This document shows, piece after piece, positions 1 through 4,633 of a stretch of 6,098 nt of DNA (position 1 is the stretch's first letter; the number at the start of each line of letters is the position of its first letter). The DNA lies in assembly GCA_021413595.1 (NCBI GenBank), contig JAIOQD010000628.1:1-6098 (forward strand), written 5' to 3'. The notes beneath the pieces were generated by a model. It saw only the letters and a program-made list of their open reading frames with translations, made no database searches and was not told where the DNA came from. This stretch comes from Bacteroidota bacterium. GTDB lineage: Bacteria; Bacteroidota; Bacteroidia; 2-12-FULL-35-15. A program made the position numbers and the translations under genes.

Positions 1-1
1 G

Positions 2-304
2 GTCATTGATTTGCCTACCGATAAAATGCCAATAGGCAAAGGAGAAAAAAATAATTCGTTTACCCTTCATACCATTGATACCCAAAAGGGAGATATGCTT
101 TATTTCTATACAGACGGATATGCCGATCAGTTTGGCGGCCCTAAAGGAAAAAAATTCAAATACAAACAACTACATGAATTATTGGTATCTGCTCATAAGC
201 TGCCAATGGAGGAGCAAAAACAAATACTTTTAGTTACTATTGAGAAATGGAAAGGTGATTTAGAGCAGGTAGATGATATATTGTTAATTGGTATGAGAAT
301 ATAA
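2..304 (+). CDS. SpoIIE/PP2C-family serine phosphatase, C-terminal fragment (5' end outside window)
   Basis: This is the last 100 codons of a longer gene. The frame is already open at base 2, reading V-I-D-L-P-T-D-K-M-P-I-G, so the true start lies upstream. The sequence GDMLYFYTDGYADQFGG (about bases 92-142) is the core PP2C/SpoIIE motif, in which the Asp of YTDG (bases 113-115) is an expected Mn/Mg ligand. The late Asp pair in QVDDILLIG (272-277) matches the second conserved metal-binding Asp near the end of this fold. Family members dephosphorylate serine phosphoproteins, typically anti-anti-sigma/STAS partners, and in Bacteroidota they often carry N-terminal TPR, sensor or membrane domains. 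Which of these is present cannot be seen. The ending GMRI then TAA is the normal family C-terminus, so this is an edge cut and not a pseudogene. The TTG at 11 and ATG at 26 are internal codons, not starts. Confidence 0.88.
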   Translation, partial: VIDLPTDKMPIGKGEKNNSFTLHTIDTQKGDMLYFYTDGYADQFGGPKGKKFKYKQLHELLVSAHKLPMEEQKQILLVTIEKWKGDLEQVDDILLIGMRI

Positions 305-363
305 TCTTCTAAAAAACAAATATTTATAAATTTAGCCAACAATTTTTGAATTCAGGTGTTAGT

Positions 364-420
364 AAAATCGTTTTTTATTCGTTGATTAATAACCACAGTT
401 TCGTAAATTCGTTTTTTATT
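364..420. repeat. Two direct copies of a 16-bp AAATTCGTTTTTTATT-type repeat
   Basis: AAAATCGTTTTTTATT at 364-379 recurs as AAATTCGTTTTTTATT at 405-420, 15 of 16 identical and offset by 41 bp. Further TTCGT words lie at 378-382 and 400-404. The copies occupy the spacer before the enoyl-CoA hydratase gene. The same AAATTCGT word reappears before dut (2868-2892), suggesting a genome-wide short intergenic repeat rather than a local duplication. The function is unknown. Confidence 0.5.
382..411 (+). promoter_or_regulatory. Possible Bacteroidota-type promoter for the enoyl-CoA hydratase gene
   Basis: A TTG at 382-384 is followed after 19 bp by TAAATTCG at 404-411, which differs at one defined position from the Bacteroidota -7 consensus TAnnTTTG. 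The TTG would be the -33 element. Transcription would begin around 415-420, giving a leader of about 25 nt before the ATG at 443. The box overlaps the TTCGT repeat, so the match may be a by-product of that repeat. This is a by-eye match only. Confidence 0.28.
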
Positions 421-442
421 AATTTTAATCAAAACATTTATT

Positions 443-1222
443 ATGACTTTCGAAAATCTTTTAACAGAAACAGACAATAATATTCTGACAATTACAATCA
501 ATCGCTCCGATAAATTAAATGCCCTCAACAGGAACACCGTAAAAGAAATTGGTCAGGCAATAAAAAATGCAGGATCTGATAATGCCATAAAAGCAATTAT
601 AATAACTGGCTCAGGACAAAAAGCCTTTGCTGCAGGCGCTGATATCACAGAGTTAGTTGTACTTTCGGTAGAAGAAGGCAAGATCCTTTCAAAAGAAGGA
701 CAAGATGTTTACAGATCTATAGAAACATGCCCTAAGCCTGTTGTGGCAGCTGTTAACGGTTTTGCCTTAGGTGCAGGTTGCGAGCTTTCAATGGCTTGCC
801 ACATACGTATTGCCAGTGAAAATGCAAAATTTGGTCAACCTGAAGTAAACCTTGGTTTGATTGCCGGATATGGTGGAACACAGCGTTTGATCCAATATGT
901 GGGGAAAACAAAGGCTCTTGAATTGCACATGACAGGCGATTTGATAAATGCTGAACAAGCTTTAAAATTAGGCTTGGTAAATTATGTTGTTCCACAGGAT
1001 CAGTTGATTTTAAAATGTGTTGAGTTATTGGAAAAAATAAAAACAAAATCACCTAAAGCAATAACAAGTGTTATCAACACTATAAATGCTTATTTTGATA
1101 ATAATACGATTGGGTTTGCTACTGAGATAGAAGAGTTTGGAAAATGTATTGCTACCCAAGATTTTAAAGAAGGTACTAGCGCATTTATAGAAAAAAGAAA
1201 AGCTGAATTTGTTGGGAAATAA
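443..1222 (+). CDS. Enoyl-CoA hydratase / crotonase-family protein
   Basis: This is a 259-residue single-domain crotonase, the usual length for monofunctional short-chain enoyl-CoA hydratases. These cytoplasmic enzymes add water across 2-enoyl-CoA (for example crotonyl-CoA to 3-hydroxybutyryl-CoA) in beta-oxidation or butanoate metabolism. The FAAGADI segment (62-68) supplies the first oxyanion-hole amide and the CoA pocket. AVNGFALGAGCEL (103-115) supplies the second, with Glu114 aligning to catalytic Glu144 of rat mitochondrial hydratase. FGQPEVNLG contains Glu134, aligning to Glu164. Both catalytic glutamates are present and correctly 20 residues apart, which favours true hydratase over isomerase or synthase relatives. 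Residue 111 is Ala where the rat enzyme has Gly141; only the backbone amide is needed there. The ATG at 443 places MTFENLL before the first strand as in homologues; no Shine-Dalgarno is seen. No other fatty-acid gene is adjacent, so the exact substrate is inferred from family only. The gene is followed by an inverted repeat. Confidence 0.93.
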   Translation: MTFENLLTETDNNILTITINRSDKLNALNRNTVKEIGQAIKNAGSDNAIKAIIITGSGQKAFAAGADITELVVLSVEEGKILSKEGQDVYRSIETCPKPVVAAVNGFALGAGCELSMACHIRIASENAKFGQPEVNLGLIAGYGGTQRLIQYVGKTKALELHMTGDLINAEQALKLGLVNYVVPQDQLILKCVELLEKIKTKSPKAITSVINTINAYFDNNTIGFATEIEEFGKCIATQDFKEGTSAFIEKRKAEFVGK

Positions 1223-1225
1223 ACG

Positions 1226-1313
1226 ATTAAAGTTTAAAAGTTTAAAGTTTGAAAAAAACATAAATTGAGCTCTTTAACTTTTAACTTTTTAACTTTTAAC
1301 TTTCAAACTTAAA
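1226..1313. repeat. CTTTTAA-type imperfect inverted repeat filling the spacer before the flippase gene; possible terminator
   Basis: The left arm (1229-1251) is three units of the form AAAGTTT, AAAAGTTT, AAAGTTTG. The right arm (1272-1307) is CTTTAA, CTTTTAA, CTTTTTAA, CTTTTAA, CTTTCAAA, largely complementary to the left. The two are separated by about 20 bases that include GAAAAAAACATAAATTGAGC. The transcript could fold into a long but imperfect AU-rich hairpin with several slipped registers. It begins 4 bp after the hydratase stop and ends at the flippase start, so it takes up virtually the whole 91-bp gap. It may serve as the hydratase terminator. Short AAGTTTAAAG/CTTTAAACTT repeats of this kind are common between Bacteroidota genes. 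Confidence 0.6.
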
Positions 1314-2795
1314 TTGACTCCACTAAAAAAACTCGCTTCGCAAACTGCTATTTATGGCCTTCCAACAATTGTTGGGCGTTTGTTAAATTATTTTCTTACC
1401 CCTCTTTATACCTATTTATTTTCACCTGCTGAGTTTGGTGATGTAACTTCGGCCTACGCTTATGTTTCTTTTCTGTTGGTATTTTTAACGTACGGTATGG
1501 AAACCTCTTTGTTTCGATTTTCACAAACAGAGATTGAAAAGGAAAAGGTTTATTCAACAGCTCTTATTTCACTTTTTGTTTCCTCTTTCACTTTTATTAT
1601 TCTTACAAGTTCTTTTTCAAATACAATTTCCGAAACACTTAATTTTTCGGGCCATCCCGAATATATAATTTGGTTTGCACTTATTTTAGGATGTGATGCT
1701 TTTTCTGCTATTCCCTTCGCAAAGCTCCGTGAACAGAACAAAGCCAAACGATTTGCAATTATCAGATCACTTAACATTGCTATTAATATTGGATTAAATT
1801 TATTTTTTCTTTGGTTTTGCAAAGGAGTTTATGACGCCCCAGAGTCAATATTCAAGCCGTTTGTGGACATGGTTTATAGCCCAACAATTGGCGTTGGTTA
1901 TATATTTATTTCAAATCTTGTTGCAAGTATAGTTACAATGCTTTTGTTAAGCCCCGAATTTGTTTCGGTAAAATTGAACCTCGATACTGTACTTTGGAAA
2001 AAAATGATGAAATACAGTCTTCCTTTACTTGTGGCGGGTTTGGCAGGGATGACAAATGAAACACTGGATAGGGTTTTAATCCCACTTTTACTTCCTGAAG
2101 AAATTGCGAAAAGCCAAAACGGAATTTATGGAGCATGTTATAAAATTGCCATACTGATGACCATATTTATTCAGGCCTTCCGATTTGCGGCAGAACCATT
2201 TTTTTTCAGTCATTCAAAAGAAAAAGATTCTAAAAAGACCTATGCTGATATCATGAAATATTTTGTGATCATTTGTTCCATCATTTTTCTTGGAACAATG
2301 ATGAATATGCAATGGATACAATATTTTGTAGGTGAAAAATACAGAGAGGGACTGGATGTGGTACCAATCTTATTGATTGCCAACCTATTTTTAGGCATTT
2401 TTATCAACCAGTCGATCTGGTATAAGCTTACCGGACAAACAGGATATGGTGCAATGCTTACTATTTTTGGAGCACTCATCACTATTTCGCTTAATATTTA
2501 TTGGATTCCCCGCATAGGGTATATGGGGTCGGCTTGGGCAACACTAATTTGTTATGCTTCTATGATGGTAGCCTCCTATTTTTTAGGTAATAAACATTAT
2601 CCTGTTAATTATGATTTAAAACGCATTTTGGGGTACCTCGGATTATCCGTAACTTTGTATTTTATTAGTGTTTTTGTTAAAACAGAATCGGCCGTTATTA
2701 ATTTATTTTTAAATAATTTGATGTTGCTTGTTTTTGTTGCTGTTGTTTGGAAGTTGGAGAAAAGGCAATTAGGCAATTTAGCAATAGGCGATTAA
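1314..2795 (+). CDS. Wzx-like polysaccharide flippase (MVF/MOP superfamily membrane protein), TTG start
   Basis: This is a 493-residue, highly hydrophobic polytopic protein of the oligosaccharide-flippase/polysaccharide-biosynthesis family. Members move lipid-linked sugar units (O-antigen, capsule, lipid II-like substrates) across the inner membrane. The N-terminus LKKLASQTAIYGLPTIVGRL followed by LNYFLTPLYTYLFSPAEFG is the characteristic family opening: a first membrane helix, then the PLYT/EFG loop. Hydrophobic segments appear near residues 14-35, 46-66, 80-100, 118-136, 150-169, 193-213, 234-260, 276-298, 314-330, 348-366, 378-397, 405-423, 438-455 and 460-479, about 14 as expected for a full-length flippase. 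The TTG at 1314 is chosen because it gives the family N-terminus; the next ATG is about 60 codons in, and upstream the frame closes with TAA at 1290. The start sits directly against the repeat arm with no Shine-Dalgarno. The last ten residues (RQLGNLAIGD) are encoded by a GGCAATTA-type repeat and are probably not structural. The substrate cannot be read from sequence. Confidence 0.88.
   Translation: MTPLKKLASQTAIYGLPTIVGRLLNYFLTPLYTYLFSPAEFGDVTSAYAYVSFLLVFLTYGMETSLFRFSQTEIEKEKVYSTALISLFVSSFTFIILTSSFSNTISETLNFSGHPEYIIWFALILGCDAFSAIPFAKLREQNKAKRFAIIRSLNIAINIGLNLFFLWFCKGVYDAPESIFKPFVDMVYSPTIGVGYIFISNLVASIVTMLLLSPEFVSVKLNLDTVLWKKMMKYSLPLLVAGLAGMTNETLDRVLIPLLLPEEIAKSQNGIYGACYKIAILMTIFIQAFRFAAEPFFFSHSKEKDSKKTYADIMKYFVIICSIIFLGTMMNMQWIQYFVGEKYREGLDVVPILLIANLFLGIFINQSIWYKLTGQTGYGAMLTIFGALITISLNIYWIPRIGYMGSAWATLICYASMMVASYFLGNKHYPVNYDLKRILGYLGLSVTLYFISVFVKTESAVINLFLNNLMLLVFVAVVWKLEKRQLGNLAIGD
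2764..2794 (+). repeat. Degenerate GGCAATTA tandem repeat at the 3' end of the flippase gene
   Basis: Four consecutive units are readable: GGCAATTA (2764-2771), GGCAATTTA (2772-2780), GCAATA (2781-2786) and GGCGATTA (2787-2794). The flippase stop TAA (2793-2795) lies in the last unit, so the repeat supplies the final ten codons and two bases of the stop. This looks like a short repeat that has grown or inserted at the end of the gene and replaced its original terminus. Confidence 0.55.
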
Positions 2796-2809
2796 AACAT
2801 TAAAACACC

Positions 2810-2857
2810 GACCTGTTTCTACAAAATGAAGAACAAGTCTTTTTTGACCTGTTCTAC
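2810..2857 (+). terminator. Competing hairpins with a T6 tract; possible flippase terminator
   Basis: Segment A, GACCTGTTTCT (2810-2820), can pair with segment B, AGAACAAGTC (2830-2839), with one mismatch and one bulge. That stem is followed at once by TTTTTT (2840-2845), the layout of an intrinsic terminator. Segment C, GACCTGTTCT (2846-2855), is a near copy of A and can pair with B instead, using T6 as its loop. The structures are mutually exclusive. The stems are short and each carries a mismatch, so stability is uncertain. Confidence 0.4.
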
Positions 2858-2867
2858 TCTGAAGAAA

Positions 2868-2892
2868 AAATTCGTAATTCGTTAAAATTCGT
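2868..2892. repeat. Three AATTCGT words immediately upstream of dut
   Basis: ATTCGT occurs at 2870-2875, 2877-2882 and 2887-2892, ending eight bases before the dut start. Two of the three sit in the longer word AAATTCGT, also found before the enoyl-CoA hydratase gene at 405-412. This spacing would put the repeat in the promoter or 5' leader of dut. TTCG-type boxes partly resemble the TAnnTTTG promoter element, but none has a correctly spaced TA here, so no promoter is called. Confidence 0.45.
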
Positions 2893-2900
2893 AAAGTAAT

Positions 2901-3335
2901 ATGAAAATAAAGATCATCAATAAATCAAAGCACGAATTACCAAGCTATGCAACCAATGCTTCTGCAGGAATGGATCTTCGAGCTAATCTGGAAGAACCGA
3001 TCGTTTTAAGATCACTGGAACGAACATTGGTAGCAACAGGTTTGTTTTTGGAAATTCCAATCGGGTATGAGGCACAAATTCGCCCAAGAAGCGGTTTGGC
3101 GTTTAAAAATGGATTAACAGTGCTTAACTCTCCCGGAACAATTGATGCTGATTACAGAGGTGAAATAAAAGTGATTTTAGTGAACCTTTCAAACCAGAAT
3201 TTTGTAATTAATGATGGTGAAAGAGTGGCACAAATGGTTATTGCAAAGCACGAACAAGCTGTGTGGATGCAGGTAGAACAATTGATTGAAACGGACAGGG
3301 GAGCCGGAGGATTTGGAAGTACAGGAACAAAATAA
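2901..3335 (+). CDS. dut: Deoxyuridine 5'-triphosphate nucleotidohydrolase (dUTPase)
   Basis: This 144-residue trimeric-type dUTPase hydrolyses dUTP to dUMP and pyrophosphate in the cytoplasm, preventing uracil incorporation into DNA and supplying dUMP for thymidylate synthesis. All five family motifs are intact and in order: motif 1 AGMDLRA (22-28); motif 2 PRSGLA (62-67), which binds phosphates; motif 3 [10 protein letters not shown] (79-88), where Asp82 is the expected catalytic-water base and Tyr85 excludes ribonucleotides; motif 4 GERVAQMV (106-113); and the flexible C-terminal motif 5 [10 protein letters not shown] (133-142), whose Phe138 closes over uracil from a neighbouring subunit. 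Length matches the usual 140-150 residues. The ATG at 2901 begins MKIKIINKS, the normal first strand; no Shine-Dalgarno is visible, with GTAAAGTAAT just before it. It lies 105 bp after the flippase gene, with repeat and hairpin sequence between, so it may have its own promoter. Confidence 0.97.
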   Translation: MKIKIINKSKHELPSYATNASAGMDLRANLEEPIVLRSLERTLVATGLFLEIPIGYEAQIRPRSGLAFKNGLTVLNSPGTIDADYRGEIKVILVNLSNQNFVINDGERVAQMVIAKHEQAVWMQVEQLIETDRGAGGFGSTGTK

Positions 3336-3350
3336 AAGACGGCTCCTCCT

Positions 3351-3384
3351 GACCTTTCTTCAAAGAAGAAGAGGAAAGTTGGTC
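3351..3384 (+). terminator. Stem-loop downstream of dut, possible terminator
   Basis: CCTTTCTTC (3353-3361) pairs with GAAGAAGAGG (3365-3374) around an AAA loop, with one bulged base. In an alternative fold the outer GACC (3351-3354) pairs with GGTC (3381-3384) and CTTTC with GAAAG. It begins 15 bp after the dut stop. No T-run follows, so it is not a classical intrinsic terminator. The next 50 bp or so (3391-3440) are plain AT-rich sequence with nothing recognisable. Confidence 0.38.
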
Positions 3385-3442
3385 GCTAGCTAATTATATA
3401 TAACTATAACAAGGTTTAACTAAAATATCGCTTTATACTATC

Positions 3443-3480
3443 GCCCCCTTCCCTTTGGGGAGGGGATGAAGGGGAGGGGC
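3443..3480 (+). repeat. C-run/G-run element in the leader of the nucleotidyltransferase gene (hairpin or G-quadruplex)
   Basis: CCCCTTCCC (3445-3453), a TTT loop and GGGGAGGGG (3457-3465) form a nine-pair hairpin with one G-U pair. After ATGAA, GGGGAGGGG is repeated exactly (3471-3479). The four G4 runs, with loops of 1, 5 and 1 bases, also fit a strong G-quadruplex pattern on the coding strand. The element ends nine bases before the ATG and contains GGAGG (3473-3477), which could act as a ribosome-binding site although 11 bases from the start. It is a G+C-rich island in otherwise AT-rich sequence and resembles CCCCTCCCC/AAAGGG intergenic repeats seen in many bacteria. Confidence 0.65.
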
Positions 3481-3488
3481 TTATATCT

Positions 3489-4487
3489 ATGAAAATAATA
3501 ATTCCAATGGCAGGCATGGGTAAGCGTATGCGCCCACACACACTAACAACACCAAAACCTTTGATTCCGATTGCAGGAAAACCAATGGTTCAGCGTATCG
3601 TTGAAGATATCATTAAGGTATGCGATGAGCCTGTTGATGAAATAGCTTTTGTAGTTGGACGTTTCGGGAAAGAAGCAGAAAATAATTTGGTTGCTATTGC
3701 CGAAAGCCTTGGTGCAAAAGGTCGTATTTTTTATCAGGATGAACCGCTTGGCACTGCACATGCCATTATGTGTGCAAAAGAGTGTTTAACCGGTAAAGTG
3801 TTGGTTGCCTTTGCTGATACATTGTTTAAAGCTGATTTTAAAATGGATTCCACTCAGGAAGGTATTATTTGGGTGCAAAAAGTAGAGGATCCAAAACCTT
3901 TTGGGGTTGTTAAATTAAATTCCGACAATGTAATTACTGACTTTGTTGAAAAACCTCAGGAATTTGTTTCAGACCTTGCTATTATTGGTATTTATTACTT
4001 TAAAGATGGCGGGTATTTAAGAAGTGAATTACAATATTTGCTTGATAATGATATTAAAGAAAAGGGTGAATTTCAACTCACCAATGCGCTTGAAAATATG
4101 AAAGCAAAAGGGACAAAATTCACCCCGGGTAAAGTTACCGAATGGCTCGACTGTGGAAATAAAGATGCCACTGTTTATACCAACCAGCGAATTTTAGAGT
4201 TTAATAAAGATACTGTTCGTAAATCCAACTTTGTAAATCGCAACTCTTCAATAATAGAGCCTTGTTTTATTGGTGAAAATGTAACTTTGATAAATTCCAC
4301 AGTTGGTCCATACGCATCAATTGGAGAGGGCTGTGTGGTAGAAAATTCTACTGTTCAAAATAGTATTATTCAAACAAACAGCAAAATTAAGGATGCAGTA
4401 TTAAGCAACTCTATGGTTGGTAATTTTGCTGAATATACAGGTAAATCGGCCAATCTAAGTATTGGTGATTATAGCATAATTAGATAG
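3489..4487 (+). CDS. Sugar-1-phosphate nucleotidyltransferase with left-handed beta-helix tail
   Basis: This 332-residue cytoplasmic enzyme is of the NTP_transferase family, which joins a sugar-1-phosphate to an NTP to make an activated nucleotide sugar plus pyrophosphate. Residues 1-235 form the GT-A nucleotidyltransferase domain. The N-terminal signature AGMGKRMRPHTLTTPKPL (8-25) has the G-x-G-x-R loop and Lys23 for triphosphate binding. QDEPLGTAHAI (83-93) is the base/sugar loop. Asp110 in AFADTLF is the likely metal ligand, in place of the more common GD pair. VEKP (153-156) contacts the sugar, and WLDCGN (219-224) supplies Asp221, the likely second metal ligand. Residues 250-315 hold hexapeptide turns (SIIEPCFIGENVTL, STVGPYASIG, VVENSTV), a beta-helix as in GlmU/GlgC-type enzymes. 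Glucose-, mannose- or GlcNAc-1-phosphate substrates cannot be separated by eye. The ATG at 3489 gives the family N-terminus. Position beside a flippase fits surface-polysaccharide precursor supply. Confidence 0.9.
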   Translation: MKIIIPMAGMGKRMRPHTLTTPKPLIPIAGKPMVQRIVEDIIKVCDEPVDEIAFVVGRFGKEAENNLVAIAESLGAKGRIFYQDEPLGTAHAIMCAKECLTGKVLVAFADTLFKADFKMDSTQEGIIWVQKVEDPKPFGVVKLNSDNVITDFVEKPQEFVSDLAIIGIYYFKDGGYLRSELQYLLDNDIKEKGEFQLTNALENMKAKGTKFTPGKVTEWLDCGNKDATVYTNQRILEFNKDTVRKSNFVNRNSSIIEPCFIGENVTLINSTVGPYASIGEGCVVENSTVQNSIIQTNSKIKDAVLSNSMVGNFAEYTGKSANLSIGDYSIIR

Positions 4488-4503
4488 ATAGGCGCTTCGA
4501 CTC

Positions 4504-4543
4504 ATCTTTTTTACACCTTTGCAAAAAGAGGTAAAAAAAAGAT
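4504..4543. terminator. Long AT-rich stem-loop after the nucleotidyltransferase gene
   Basis: ATCTTTTTT (4504-4512) pairs with AAAAAAGAT (4535-4543). After a 2x2 internal loop (AC against AA), ACCTTT (4515-4520) pairs with AGAGGT (4527-4532) around a GCAAAA loop. That is 15 pairs in all, starting 17 bp after the stop codon. It probably serves as a terminator or 3'-end stabiliser for the nucleotidyltransferase mRNA. No T-run follows on the + strand, so release would not be by the classic mechanism. The rest of the spacer (4544-4599) is A-rich with no clear signal. Confidence 0.5.
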
Positions 4544-4599
4544 CATAGAAAAAATTGAAAAAGATAAAAGATAACACAATCATAAAAACACTTTACTTG

Positions 4600-4633
4600 T
4601 TCCCATTGCCATTCAGCAACAGAATGAAGGGGA
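4600..4633 (+). promoter_or_regulatory. Possible hairpin over the lipoprotein start codon
   Basis: CATTC (4610-4614) is complementary to GAATG (4622-4626), which contains the start codon, with a seven-base AGCAACA loop. Beyond an uneven internal loop, TTCCC (4600-4604) can pair with GGGGA (4629-4633). If formed, the fold would bury the ATG. No Shine-Dalgarno lies upstream. The stem is short, so this is tentative. Confidence 0.22.

Noticed and set aside
11..304. Complete small gene starting at TTG 11
   Set aside because: The frame is open to the window edge and the protein begins in the middle of the phosphatase fold, so this is the end of a longer gene.
352..537. 61-codon minus-strand frame across the first spacer
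   Set aside because: Overlaps the start of the hydratase gene antisense, with low-complexity composition and no recognisable domain.
753..1052. 99-codon minus-strand frame inside the hydratase gene
   Set aside because: Antisense to the conserved crotonase active-site region, and its protein has no family features.
1226..1310. CRISPR-like array
   Set aside because: Units are 6-8 bp with no spacers between them and arranged as an inverted pair, so this is a hairpin-type simple repeat, not CRISPR.
3379..3440. Promoter for the nucleotidyltransferase gene (TTG at 3379 with AT-rich sequence downstream)
   Set aside because: No TAnnTTTG-like box at the right spacing; the AT-rich stretch alone is not evidence.
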